Shown: piece by piece, positions 25,272 through 34,098 of the stretch
Layout: the number at the start of each line of letters is the position of its first letter
How positions within the stretch are numbered: position 1 is the stretch's first letter
Origin: CAZQFV01 sp964592645
GTDB lineage: Bacteria > Chloroflexota > Chloroflexia > DTKN01
Length of the DNA stretch: 64,000 nucleotides
Assembly: GCA_964592645.1 (NCBI GenBank)
Contig: CAZQFV010000005.1
Span: 102,379 to 166,378 of the forward strand
Reading direction: 5' to 3'
Program-made: the position numbers and the translations under genes
The notes under the pieces: model-generated
Databases searched by the model: none
Told to the model about the DNA's origin: nothing
What the model saw: the letters and a program-made list of their open reading frames with translations, nothing else

Positions 25272-25290
25272 AGCTTGGGCCGGCGGACAA
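25262..25290 (-). promoter_or_regulatory. Promoter of the WD40-repeat gene
   Basis: On the minus strand TTGTCC (25285-25290) and TATGAT (25262-25267) are 17 bp apart. Transcription would start near 25255, giving a very short leader of about 14 nt containing the ribosome binding site. Confidence 0.6.
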
Positions 25291-25297
25291 TCGCCGC

Positions 25298-25326
25298 TTG
25301 CAGGCCGGCGCGGGGTGTAGTACAAT
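25298..25326 (+). promoter_or_regulatory. Promoter of the AEC transporter gene
   Basis: TTGCAG (25298-25303) and TACAAT (25321-25326) are 17 bp apart, about 50 nt upstream of the GTG start at 25379. Confidence 0.65.
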
Positions 25327-25378
25327 AGGGACAGCCGCAAGCCCGGACATGGACAACGCCGGTCAGGAGGAGACAGCT

Positions 25379-26308
25379 GTGGCCAATGAAATTGTGGTCG
25401 TTGTCGCCCAGATCGTCGGGTTGATCGTCGTCGGCGCGCTGCTCAAGCTGGCCCAGATCCTGCGCTCGGAGCACGCCGCCCTGCTCAACAGCCTGGTGAT
25501 GAACCTGACCCTGCCGGCCACCGTCTTCCTGTCCGTCCGCCGCATCCGCGGAGCGAACCTGCAGGAGCTGCTCAAGGTTGTGGCGGTCTCCTACCTGGTA
25601 ATCGCCGTCTGCGGCCTGTTGGCCTATCTCATCACCCGTATCCTGCGCCTGGAGCGCAAGACCGCCGGCGCCTTTCTGCTCACCTCGATGTTTGGCTCTA
25701 CGGCCTTCCTGGGCTATCCCTTGGTGCGCGGGCTCTTTGGCCAGGATTCGATCGAGTTCACGGGCGCCGTCTTCTACAGCGAGCTGGGCACGCTCATCCC
25801 CATCCTCACCGTGGCCGTGGTCATTGCCTCACGCTACGGCGAGGGCGAACGATTCTCCTGGCGCAACCTGCTGGCGGTGCTCAAATCGGGCCCCTTTGTC
25901 GCCCTGCTCATCGGCCTGCTCTTTTACGCCGACGAGATCCCCGATGTCCTCCAGGGTATGCTGCAGCTCCTGCAGACGGCCACCGTGCCGCTGATTATGC
26001 TCTCCCTGGGCATCACCCTGCGCTGGGGCGACTTCTTCGGCCGGCACTTTCGGTCGGTCGTCATTTTGAACCTGATCAAGCTGTTGCTTGCCCCGCTGCT
26101 GGCCCTGGGCTTCTGCACCCTGCTCGGATTGGAAGGGGGTCTGCGTTCGGTGGCCATCCTCATGTCGGCCCTGCCCGCGCTGATGCTCTGCCTGTCTTAC
26201 TCCAACCAGTACAAGTTGGACATCGAGTTTGCCAGCAGCGCGCTTTTTTCCAGCTTCTTCCTGGCGGCGATCAGTTTGCCTATCGTGGCGACCCTCATCG
26301 CCCGCTAG
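25379..26308 (+). CDS. AEC (auxin efflux carrier) family transporter
   Basis: A 309-aa membrane protein with about ten helices in two five-helix halves, typical of AEC/bile-acid-sodium-like permeases. Landmarks are LLNSLVMNLTLPATVF in the first half, FGSTAFLGYPLVRGLFG in the middle and TVPLIMLSLGITLRWG in the second half. Bacterial members export or import organic acids such as malate or malonate; the cargo is not evident. The start is GTG 25379, because AGGAGG lies 8 nt upstream; an ATG at 25349 would add ten residues that include the ribosome site. It has its own promoter and is followed after 26 nt by serS. Confidence 0.83.
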   Translation: MANEIVVVVAQIVGLIVVGALLKLAQILRSEHAALLNSLVMNLTLPATVFLSVRRIRGANLQELLKVVAVSYLVIAVCGLLAYLITRILRLERKTAGAFLLTSMFGSTAFLGYPLVRGLFGQDSIEFTGAVFYSELGTLIPILTVAVVIASRYGEGERFSWRNLLAVLKSGPFVALLIGLLFYADEIPDVLQGMLQLLQTATVPLIMLSLGITLRWGDFFGRHFRSVVILNLIKLLLAPLLALGFCTLLGLEGGLRSVAILMSALPALMLCLSYSNQYKLDIEFASSALFSSFFLAAISLPIVATLIAR

Positions 26309-26334
26309 AACGGTTTTCCAGAGGAGGAGAGCGT

Positions 26335-27606
26335 ATGCTCGACCTGCAGTTGATCCGCGAGCGTCCCGACTATGTCCGCGCCCAGATCGCTCGCCTGCAC
26401 ACCGCCGCCCCCATCGACGCCATCCTGGAGCTCGACCGCCGGCGGCGCGAGCTGCTCACCGACCTGGAGGGGCTGCGCGCCAAGATGAACGCCGCCTCCA
26501 AGGAGATCGGCCGGATCCACGACCCCGAACAGCGCCAGGCGTTGATGGCCCAGGTGCGGGCCTGGAAGGAACACCAGCCGGCCCTGGAGGAGGAGGTCCG
26601 CCGCGTCGAGGCCCAGCTCCAGGAGCAGCTCCTGCTCGTGCCGAACCTGCCGCACGAAAAGGTGCCCGACGGCCGCGACGAGAGCGAGAACGTCGTCGTG
26701 CGCACGGTTGGGGAGCCGCGGCCCCTGGACTTTGCCCCCCAGCCCCACTGGGACCTGGGGCCGGCCCTGGACATCCTCGACATGGAGCGTGGGGTCAAGC
26801 TCTCCGGCTCCCGCTTCTACGTGCTCAAGGGCCTCGGCGCCCGCCTGCAGCGGGCCCTCATCGCCTGGATGCTCGACCTGCACACGCAGCACCATGGCTA
26901 CACCGAGATCTATCCGCCTTACCTGGTGCGGCAGGAGTGCATGGTCGGCACGGGCAACCTGCCCAAGTTCGGCGACAACCTCTACCGCGACGCCGAGGAC
27001 GACCTCTGGCTCATCCCGACCGCCGAGGTGCCGGTGACCAACCTGCACCGCGAGGAGATCCTGCCGCCGGGCTCGCTGCCGCGCAACTATGTGGCCTACA
27101 GCGCCTGCTTCCGCCGCGAAAAGTTCAGCGCCGGCCGCGACGTGCGCGGCATCAAGCGCGTCCACCAGTTCGACAAGGTCGAGCTGGTCAAGGTGGTCGA
27201 GCCCGAGTCCTCGGACGAGGAGCTGGAACGGCTGCTGGGCCACGCCGAGGAGGTCTGCCGCCGGTTGGAGATCCCCTACCGCGTCGTGCAGATGTGCGCG
27301 GGCGATCTTTCCTTTGTGGCGGCCATCAAGTACGATGTCGAGATGTGGGCACCGGGCTGCGGCGAATGGCTGGAGGTGAGCTCCTGCTCCAACTTTCGCG
27401 ACTTTCAGGCCCGCCGGGCCAATATTCGCTACCGGCCGGCCCTGGGGGAGAAGCCGCGCTTCGTCCATACCCTGAACGGCTCGGCCCTGGCCCTGCCACG
27501 CACCATGATCGCCGTGCTGGAAAACTATCAGCAGGCCGACGGCAGCGTGCGCGTCCCGGAAGTGCTGCGGCCCTACATGGGCGGGATCGAGGCTATCTAT
27601 CCTTGA
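26335..27606 (+). CDS. serS: Seryl-tRNA synthetase
   Basis: A 423-aa class II aminoacyl-tRNA synthetase that charges tRNA-Ser (and tRNA-Sec). The N-terminus MLDLQLIRERPDYV leads into the coiled-coil tRNA-binding arm (residues ~35-100). Motif 2 is FRREKFSAGRDVRG, with a small insertion compared with typical FRSEAGSAGRDTRG, and motif 3 is NGSALALPRTMIAVLENYQ. ATG 26335 has AGAGGAGG upstream. It follows the AEC transporter by 26 nt. No T-box leader is visible. Confidence 0.95.
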   Translation: MLDLQLIRERPDYVRAQIARLHTAAPIDAILELDRRRRELLTDLEGLRAKMNAASKEIGRIHDPEQRQALMAQVRAWKEHQPALEEEVRRVEAQLQEQLLLVPNLPHEKVPDGRDESENVVVRTVGEPRPLDFAPQPHWDLGPALDILDMERGVKLSGSRFYVLKGLGARLQRALIAWMLDLHTQHHGYTEIYPPYLVRQECMVGTGNLPKFGDNLYRDAEDDLWLIPTAEVPVTNLHREEILPPGSLPRNYVAYSACFRREKFSAGRDVRGIKRVHQFDKVELVKVVEPESSDEELERLLGHAEEVCRRLEIPYRVVQMCAGDLSFVAAIKYDVEMWAPGCGEWLEVSSCSNFRDFQARRANIRYRPALGEKPRFVHTLNGSALALPRTMIAVLENYQQADGSVRVPEVLRPYMGGIEAIYP

Positions 27607-27750
27607 TCGGCCGGCCTGGCAACTGTTCTCGCGCCGGGGCGTCTTTATCCTTTGCCTGCCGGCTTGGCCCGTCGGGGGCGTCCAGGGGCGAGCGTTCGGC
27701 AGGGTCGGATCTGGCCGGGTTGGACAAGGATAGACCAAGGAGGTAGAGCG

Positions 27751-28416
27751 ATGAAAGAACTGTTGCGCCGCATCCCGCTCGGGGTCGTCGTGATACTGAT
27801 GGCGGCATCTTGCGGCCAGGTGCCCACGCCGGAACCCAAGGTCCCGGCAACCCCTGTTCCTACCGCTGTCCCCACGCCGCGCTGGGGGACCGAGGCCCAG
27901 CCCGCGGTCGAGTTGGCCGTCGCCGACCTGGCCCAGGGGGTCAAGACCGGCACCGCCGGGATCGAGGTCGTGCGCGTCGAGGCCGTGGACTGGCCCGACG
28001 GCTGCTTGGGCTGCGCCAAGCTGGAGGAGTTGTGCACCGAAGCCATCGTTCCCGGCTATCGCATTGTCCTGAAGGCCGACAACCAGGAGTACGAGTACCG
28101 CGCCGACCGGCAGCAGCATATTCGCCTGTGCCAGCCCGAGGCGGCCGTCGAAGACTGGGGCCCGGCTACGCCGCTTGTCAGGATGGCCATCAGCGACGCA
28201 ATGGGCCTGCTCTCCGTCCCGGCCGCCGCGGTGCAGGTCGTCTCGGTCGAGCAGAAGGAGTGGCGGGACAGCAGCCTGGGCTGCCCCGAGGCCGGCAAGG
28301 GCTACCTGATGGTGATCACGCCGGGGTATCAAATCATCCTGGAGGTGCAGGGCAAACGCTACGACTACCGCACCAGCCAGACGCTGGTCCGGCTCTGCCG
28401 GGGCACGACCCAGTAG
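27751..28416 (+). CDS. Lipoprotein with a duplicated LGC-P-Y-x-I domain
   Basis: A 221-aa lipoprotein. Its signal ends in a lipobox LMAASC with Cys21, then a Pro/Thr-rich linker (residues 23-45). The rest is two tandem copies of a ~70-residue domain: each begins with a helical region, then W-x-D-x2-LGC, a PGY-(R/Q)-I-(V/I)-L strand and a Y-(E/D)-YR ending in LC. Paired cysteines in each copy (LGC and LC) may form a disulfide outside the cell. This type recurs in Chloroflexota secretomes; I know no function. ATG 27751 has AAGGAGG upstream. A gap of 144 nt separates it from serS. Confidence 0.75.
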   Translation: MKELLRRIPLGVVVILMAASCGQVPTPEPKVPATPVPTAVPTPRWGTEAQPAVELAVADLAQGVKTGTAGIEVVRVEAVDWPDGCLGCAKLEELCTEAIVPGYRIVLKADNQEYEYRADRQQHIRLCQPEAAVEDWGPATPLVRMAISDAMGLLSVPAAAVQVVSVEQKEWRDSSLGCPEAGKGYLMVITPGYQIILEVQGKRYDYRTSQTLVRLCRGTTQ

Positions 28417-28431
28417 CCGTCGCCGGCGATG

Positions 28432-28469
28432 AAAAATGTGGGGGCGATGGACTGCGCATCGCCCCCACA
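28432..28469 (-). terminator. Intrinsic terminator of tRNA-Leu
   Basis: A perfect 13-bp inverted repeat (arms 28437-28449 and 28457-28469, 7-nt loop) is followed on the minus strand by five T residues (28432-28436). It lies 4 nt past the tRNA 3' end and may also end the convergent lipoprotein transcript. Confidence 0.85.
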
Positions 28470-28472
28470 CTG

Positions 28473-28557
<85 letters not shown>

Positions 28558-28662
28558 TGCAAGGGTAGTTTACCACAGAAACGGCGTTTTGGCAAATCCG
28601 GTGGAACCTGGCGGGGGCTCTCCACCGGGATGCCTGTATAGAGCCCTCGCCGGGTTCCACCC

Positions 28663-29559
28663 ATGGACTCGCTTCCGCCCCCCGACGACCTTGCCCCATC
28701 CACCCGCGAGATCCTTTCTCGCCGCGGGGTGCGCCGGGCGTTGGAGTCTCTGGCGCTGCGCCCCAGCCGGCGACTGGGGCAGAGCTTCCTTGTCGAACCG
28801 GCCGTGCTGATGCACATCTTGCGGGCGGCCGCCCTGGACCCCCACGATGCCGTCTTGGAGGTCGGTCCCGGGCTGGGCGTGCTGACGGGAGAGCTGCTGC
28901 GGAGGGCCGGGCGGGTCGTTGCCGTGGAGCTGGACCGCCGGCTGGCCGCCTGGCTGCGGCAGCGCCTGGGCGCCGACCCCCGCCTGCGCCTGGTGGAGGG
29001 CGACATCCTGGCGCAGGACCCCTGTGCCCTGCTGGAGGGCCGGCCCTATCACGTGGTGGCCAATTTGCCCTATGCCATCACCTCGCCGGTGCTGCGCCAC
29101 CTGCTGGAGGCGCGGCCGGCCCCCGGCCGGCTGGTGCTTATGGTGCAGTGGGAGGTGGGCCGGCGCGTCGCCGCCGCCCCGCCGGATATGAGCATGCTGG
29201 CGCTGGCCGTGCAGGTCTATGCCACCCCCGAGATCGTCTGCCGCGTCCCGGCGGGCTGCTTCTTTCCCATCCCCCGGGTCGATTCGGCCGTGCTGCGGCT
29301 GGAGGTGGCGCCCCGTCCACGGGTGGATGTGCCGGTGGCGGACCTTTTCCGCCTGGCGCAACTGGCCTTTGCCCATCCCCGGCAGCAGATAGGCAAGACG
29401 CTGGCCCTGGGCCTGGGCCGGCCGCGCGCCGAGGTCGACGCAGCGCTGGCCGCGGCCGGTGTGGCCCCCCGGCGCCGGCCGGAGACGGTGGGGCCGGAAG
29501 AGTGGGCGAAGGTGACCCGGGAGCTTGTGGAATTTGCCGGGGTAGGTACTATCCCCTGA
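28663..29559 (+). CDS. rsmA: 16S rRNA dimethyladenosine transferase RsmA (KsgA)
   Basis: A 298-aa SAM-dependent methyltransferase that dimethylates two adjacent adenosines in helix 45 of 16S rRNA. Seen: GQSFLVEPAV near residue 40, motif I VLEVGPGLGVLTGEL, VVAVELDRR, and the catalytic NLPYAITSPVL. The C-terminal domain has FPIPRVDSAVL. No strong ribosome site precedes ATG 28663; the family usually starts about 35 residues later, so the N-terminus may be shorter. The stop is followed directly by a repeat-like TGAACC-type junction. Confidence 0.93.
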   Translation: MDSLPPPDDLAPSTREILSRRGVRRALESLALRPSRRLGQSFLVEPAVLMHILRAAALDPHDAVLEVGPGLGVLTGELLRRAGRVVAVELDRRLAAWLRQRLGADPRLRLVEGDILAQDPCALLEGRPYHVVANLPYAITSPVLRHLLEARPAPGRLVLMVQWEVGRRVAAAPPDMSMLALAVQVYATPEIVCRVPAGCFFPIPRVDSAVLRLEVAPRPRVDVPVADLFRLAQLAFAHPRQQIGKTLALGLGRPRAEVDAALAAAGVAPRRRPETVGPEEWAKVTRELVEFAGVGTIP

Positions 29560-29580
29560 ACCGCCGAGAGCGCAGATGGA
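29557..29580 (+). repeat. 8-nt-period repeat fragment at the rsmA stop codon
   Basis: The stop TGA is followed by ACC and then GCCGAGAGCGCAG, resembling the ACC-plus-repeat junction next to the nrtR-like stop at 55888. Only one half is visible. Confidence 0.4.
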
Positions 29581-29651
29581 AATGGACCCATAGGGGCGGC
29601 CCTTGCCGCCGCCCGGCCGAAGGTCTAATTTCCGGAGGGTCGCATCTCGCA

Positions 29652-32600
29652 TCAGGGCGCCGTGACCTTGAACACCAAGGGCAGATAGGCTATGTAATTC
29701 GCCGGCCGGCTTGTCACCGTCACGCGGCGCGCGACCGTCTCCTGGCCGCATACGCCCGTCGCCGTCAGCGTCACCGTGTAGGTGCCGGCGGCGGCGTAGG
29801 TGTACACCGGGTTCGTCTCCGTACTGGTGCCGCCGTCGCCCAAGTCCCACAGGTAGGCCAGGGCGTCCTGCGAGGTGTTGGCAAAGGTCACGGTTAGCAG
29901 GTGTACGGTGTAACTGAAGGCAGCCCGTGGCCCTGGCAGCACCTCTACTTGCTCCGTGGCCGTGTCGCATGCCGCGGCGTTGCAGGCCTCCAGGCTGACG
30001 GTATAGGCCCCCGTCGCGACGTAGATGTGCACCGGGTTCGCCTCCGTGCTGGTGTCGCCGTCGCCAAAGCTCCACAGGTAGCTGTCGGCGCCGGCCGAGG
30101 TGTTCGTAAACTGGGCCGGCTCGCCCAGGCACAGCGGGGCCTGGATGTTGAACCCGGCTTCCGGCAGCGGCGATACCGTCAACGTCTGCGCGATGGTGGC
30201 CCGGCCGCAGTTGGTCGCCGTCATAACGACATAGTAGGCGCCCGGTTGGCCGTACACGTGGGTAATCACCGCCCCCTCGGACGATGTGCCGTCCCCCAGG
30301 TCCCAGGTGAAGGTGATGGGCAGCGTGCCGCTGGCGCGGCCGGTGAGGGTCACGACCTGGCCGACGAGCGGCATGGCCGGCGCCCAGTCGAAGGCGGCAT
30401 CGTCGACCGGGTCGCAGGAGGGGGCGACCGTGACCCGGTGGGAGACGACGTCCGTCGCGGTCAGGCAGTTGGTGGCGGTCATCGTCACCGTGTAGGTCCC
30501 GGCCTGGTCGTAGGCGTGCCGGATCACGGTGCCCGTGGCCTGGCTGCCGTCGCCCAGGTCCCAATCGAAGGCGATGGCCGGGGTGCCGTTGGCGCTGCCG
30601 GTGAAGGTGATGGGCTGGCCGGCGGCGGGGGTCGACGGGTTCCAGGTGAACCCGACGCCTTCCACGGGATCGCACTGCACGACAAAGGGATGGCTGATGC
30701 TATCGCTGCCAAAGGCGTTGGTGGCCACCAGGGTCACCTCGTAGGTGCCGGGCGCCGCGTACAGGTGGGTGGGGTTTTCCTCCGTGGAGTTCGCGCCGTC
30801 GCCCAGGTCCCACCAATATTCGATCGGCGGCGATCCGCTGGATCGATTGGTGAAGGTGGCCGTCTCGCCCAGGTAGATTGGGCTGTTGCTCTCGAACTCG
30901 GCCGTCGGCGCCAGGGGCGGGATGCAGGCCGGCCCCCCGCCGCGGAGAACGATGTCGTCCACGTGCCAGCCGTCGGCGGTAATATACACGTCCGAGGTGA
31001 AGCGAAACCGGATGCGGGCATTGGGCCGGCCGTCGAGCGCCGCCAGGCGGAAGGTCTGCTGGGTCCAGCCCTGCGATCCATCGTAGGAGGCGACGTTGCT
31101 CCAGTTGGTGCCCCCGTCGGTGGAGTACTCGACATAGCAGTAGTCATAGTTCGCTTCGGTGGCGTAGGTGTGCCAGAACTGCAAGGAGATGTCGCTGTAG
31201 CCGGAGAGGTCAAAGGCCGGCGAGGTCAGGGAGACGTTGCGGTTGTTGCCATAGTTGCCGCCGGGGCTGTCGGTCCAGGAGTGGGTGGGGCTGTGGGAAG
31301 CCTCGGTGGTGATGGCCCATGGCGACTGCGCCGTCCACCCCTGGTTGCCTGCTTCGACGTTGTCGTTGAAAATATCGCAGATGGGGTAGAGGTGAAAGTC
31401 CTGGGCCTGTCCGTGGTCCACGACGACCAGGCGCGCCTCGGGCGCGTGCAGCGGGGCCGTGGCGCTGAAGGTATAGGTGCCCTCGGCCACGGTGACCTCG
31501 TAGTAGCCGGTGCCCGGGTCGGTGGCGACGGGGGCCAGGGGGGTGCCCATGACCTGAACCTGGGCGGCCAGGGGCAGGCCGGTGCCGGCCTCGGTGACCC
31601 GCCCGGAAACGATGTAGGTGGGGGCGAGCGGCAGGGCGATGTCCAGGCGGGTGTTGGTGTCGGTGAACACCTCGACTCCGGTGATGGTGGTCTCGAGGTA
31701 GCCATACATGGAGGCGGTGACGGTGTAGGTGCCGGCGAGCACGGTGCGGTTGTAGTAGCCGGTGGGGGCGGTGGTGGTGGAGAAGCGGTGGCCGGCCTGG
31801 TCGGTTATGGTGAGCGAGGCCCCGGAGATGGGCGCGCCGCTCCCGGCCGCGGTGACGTACCCGTCGAGCGTTCCCACGCCGCTGGGGATGAGGCAGCCGC
31901 TCATGTGGGCCAAGGTGCCGACGGAGGCCTTGACAAAGGCGGTGAAGTAGGGCATGTTCAGGTACTGCAGCAGGTCGTTGCTGGTGTGGTAGTAGTCGTT
32001 AAAGTCGCGGTAGTTGGGGTAATAGTCCTCGATCCCCAGGATGGCCGTGTAGCCATAGTCCCAGAACGAGGCGTGGTCGCTGGCCCCGCTGCCATTGGCC
32101 ACGATCCCGGGGATCAGGTCGAGGTCGTAGGCGTCCACGACGTCGGCAAAGAGCTGGGCCAACTGCAGCGTTTGTGGGAGCGAGGAGTTGGCGTGCAGGT
32201 CGATGTCCGGGCCATAGAGTTTGTCCCAGGCGATCATATCCAGGTTGAGCACGCCGACGATGTTCTCGCCCTGCTGGTAGGCGCGCTGGGCGTAGGCTTC
32301 GCTGCCCAGGAGTCCCTGCTCCTCGCCGGTCCAGAAGGCAAAGCGCAGCGTGCAGCCCCACCGGTACTGGCTGAGGATGTCGGCGGCCATCATCACGGCG
32401 ACCGAGCCGCTGGCGTTGTCGTCGGCTCCGGGGGCCCGGCCGGCGGAGGGCATGTCGTCGATGTGGGCGCAGATGATATAGATGTCGTCGGGATTTTCCA
32501 GGCCGGTGATCTCGCCGATGACGTTGGGGTAGGTGCTGCCGTTCCACTGGTGGTACTCCGTGGTCATGCCGAGCCCTTGCAGGTGTTCGTAGGCCAGTTG

Positions 32601-33257
32601 TGTGGCTTTCTGGATCGGCGTGCCGCTGTAGGTGTGGCGGGTCAGGATTGTGTACGGCGCCCCGCCGATGGTCACGGGCCACTCCCCGCTGAGGTCGCCG
32701 GTGTACTGGTACACCTGGTCCGTGGTGACCTGGTCGATCATCATCTGGATGAGCGGGTCGGGGGTGATGGAGGTCGGAAAGGTCTGCTCGGATGGGGGCA
32801 GGTTGAGCGGCTTGGGCGCGAGGGAGATGCGCTGCAACTCGGCCCCGTCCAGGGCGGCCTGTGCGACGCGCTCCGGGGTGCTGCGCAGGAGGATGCGCCC
32901 GCCCGTCTCTAGGAGCACCCGGCCATAGGCTGCCCAGTGGGGGGCGGCGTAGCCGGGCGCGGGATAGAGCAGGTAGTAGGCGGCCCCGGCCATGTCGGCG
33001 TCGAGGAGGCGGAAGGGAAGGCCGGCCTGGGCCAGGGCCTGCCGGCCGGCCGTGTCGGCCCCGGTGAGGATGGAGCCGGGGATGCCGCTCCAAGGCGGCG
33101 TGTAAGCCGGCAGGCCGGTACCCCGGAAGCGGGCCAGCTCCTCGGGGGAGGAGATGGTCACCTGCACCAGGGCCGTGGTCGGCTGTTGGGCCTGCGCCGA
33201 ACCGACCAGGGCGGCCAACAATGTCAGGAGCGAGACAAGGGATAGGATGCGGCGCAT
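29652..33257 (-). CDS. Secreted M28-family metallopeptidase with five PKD repeats
   Basis: A 1201-aa protein with signal peptide 1-24. A pro-region is followed by an M28 zinc peptidase (about 190-450). Likely metal ligands and catalytic residues are His265, Asp279, Glu312/Glu313 (in GEEQG), Asp340 and His424. After it come two carboxypeptidase-regulatory-like beta domains (460-620), a MAM/immune-inhibitor-A-like jelly-roll (625-780) and five PKD domains (790-1180), each with W-(D/S)-(L/F)-GDG. The last residues include YLPLVFK, a C-terminal pattern often seen in secreted Chloroflexota proteins. It likely digests extracellular peptides at or near the surface. ATG 33257 has AGGAGG upstream and overlaps the thioesterase gene by 34 nt. 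Confidence 0.87.
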   Translation of the reverse strand: MRRILSLVSLLTLLAALVGSAQAQQPTTALVQVTISSPEELARFRGTGLPAYTPPWSGIPGSILTGADTAGRQALAQAGLPFRLLDADMAGAAYYLLYPAPGYAAPHWAAYGRVLLETGGRILLRSTPERVAQAALDGAELQRISLAPKPLNLPPSEQTFPTSITPDPLIQMMIDQVTTDQVYQYTGDLSGEWPVTIGGAPYTILTRHTYSGTPIQKATQLAYEHLQGLGMTTEYHQWNGSTYPNVIGEITGLENPDDIYIICAHIDDMPSAGRAPGADDNASGSVAVMMAADILSQYRWGCTLRFAFWTGEEQGLLGSEAYAQRAYQQGENIVGVLNLDMIAWDKLYGPDIDLHANSSLPQTLQLAQLFADVVDAYDLDLIPGIVANGSGASDHASFWDYGYTAILGIEDYYPNYRDFNDYYHTSNDLLQYLNMPYFTAFVKASVGTLAHMSGCLIPSGVGTLDGYVTAAGSGAPISGASLTITDQAGHRFSTTTAPTGYYNRTVLAGTYTVTASMYGYLETTITGVEVFTDTNTRLDIALPLAPTYIVSGRVTEAGTGLPLAAQVQVMGTPLAPVATDPGTGYYEVTVAEGTYTFSATAPLHAPEARLVVVDHGQAQDFHLYPICDIFNDNVEAGNQGWTAQSPWAITTEASHSPTHSWTDSPGGNYGNNRNVSLTSPAFDLSGYSDISLQFWHTYATEANYDYCYVEYSTDGGTNWSNVASYDGSQGWTQQTFRLAALDGRPNARIRFRFTSDVYITADGWHVDDIVLRGGGPACIPPLAPTAEFESNSPIYLGETATFTNRSSGSPPIEYWWDLGDGANSTEENPTHLYAAPGTYEVTLVATNAFGSDSISHPFVVQCDPVEGVGFTWNPSTPAAGQPITFTGSANGTPAIAFDWDLGDGSQATGTVIRHAYDQAGTYTVTMTATNCLTATDVVSHRVTVAPSCDPVDDAAFDWAPAMPLVGQVVTLTGRASGTLPITFTWDLGDGTSSEGAVITHVYGQPGAYYVVMTATNCGRATIAQTLTVSPLPEAGFNIQAPLCLGEPAQFTNTSAGADSYLWSFGDGDTSTEANPVHIYVATGAYTVSLEACNAAACDTATEQVEVLPGPRAAFSYTVHLLTVTFANTSQDALAYLWDLGDGGTSTETNPVYTYAAAGTYTVTLTATGVCGQETVARRVTVTSRPANYIAYLPLVFKVTAP

Positions 33258-34090
33258 GGGGAGTCCTCCTTTTGTTCCGGGCACCCTGCTGCTTCCAGGA
33301 GCATGGCCCGGGCCCATTCCGGGATGGCGGCGGCGTGAACTTGCCGACCGGTCCGGCCGATAAAGGTTTGCACCGAGCGCCCCAGGGCGGCCGGCCGCCC
33401 ATCCGCGGCGTGCACGAGGCGGTAGCCGACCGCGAAGGAGCGCCGACGGACCTCCTCGATCCAGACGGTGATCTCTAGAAGGTCGTCAAAGTGGACAGGG
33501 GCCAAGTAGCGGCAGCCGGCCCAGACGATCACGAACGGACTGCCGTCGGCCTCCATCCGGGCATAGTCCAGGCCGATGCGGTGCAGGTAGGCGATGCGCC
33601 CCACCTCGAACCAGCGCAGGCAGTGGGCGTAGTGCGCCCCGCGGGTTGGGTCGCTCTCGGCGTAGCGCACGCGCAGCGGGAAGGTCTCCTGGCGGCCGTG
33701 GGGCTCCAGGGCCTCCCAACCGGCCAGCCGTTCCCATTGGCCGGCGGCGGGGGCGCTATCCAGCCGTCCGGCGCCCTCCAGCAGGGTGGCGCCCGTCGCC
33801 CGGACCTCGTCGCCAACCAGCAGCGTGTGGGCCACCCACAGGTCGCCGCCCTCGGAGCCGATGGAGTGGCTCTGCACGGTGACGGACTCGCCATAGCGGA
33901 TGGGGGCGCGGTAGCGGCAGGCCGCCTCGCGGACCGCCGGGCGCTGCTCCGGGAGCGGCTGCCCATACGCGGCGAACAGCGCCTCGTAGCCCAGCTCGAA
34001 CCAGGCTAGGTGGTGGGCATAGTAGACGACGTGCTGGGCGTCGATCTCGGCGTAGCGAACGGCGAACGATACGGAAGCGGAAACGGGCAA
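33224..34090 (-). CDS. Tandem-hotdog acyl-CoA thioesterase-like protein
   Basis: A 288-aa protein with two fused 4HBT hotdog domains. Each has the helix signature, YAEIDAQHVVYYAHHLAWFE in the first half and YAESDPTRGAHYAHCLRWFE in the second, with the catalytic Asp position kept (EIDAQ, ESDPT). Most bacterial relatives are single-domain tetramers, so this is a covalent dimer. It probably hydrolyses acyl-CoA or acyl-carrier thioesters. The start is TTG 34090, because AGGTG precedes it by 5 nt and the first beta strand begins there. It lies 8 nt after the TolB-like gene and overlaps the peptidase gene. Confidence 0.8.
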   Translation of the reverse strand: MPVSASVSFAVRYAEIDAQHVVYYAHHLAWFELGYEALFAAYGQPLPEQRPAVREAACRYRAPIRYGESVTVQSHSIGSEGGDLWVAHTLLVGDEVRATGATLLEGAGRLDSAPAAGQWERLAGWEALEPHGRQETFPLRVRYAESDPTRGAHYAHCLRWFEVGRIAYLHRIGLDYARMEADGSPFVIVWAGCRYLAPVHFDDLLEITVWIEEVRRRSFAVGYRLVHAADGRPAALGRSVQTFIGRTGRQVHAAAIPEWARAMLLEAAGCPEQKEDSPCAASYPLSRS

Positions 34091-34098
34091 CGCTGCAC

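Noticed and set aside
26200..26334. T-box leader before serS
   Set aside because: Only 26 nt separate the AEC stop and serS, and no specifier or antiterminator structure is visible.
29901..32912. A 1003-codon rightward open frame
   Set aside because: Antisense to the M28/PKD peptidase; repeats in it mirror the PKD repeats of the real gene.
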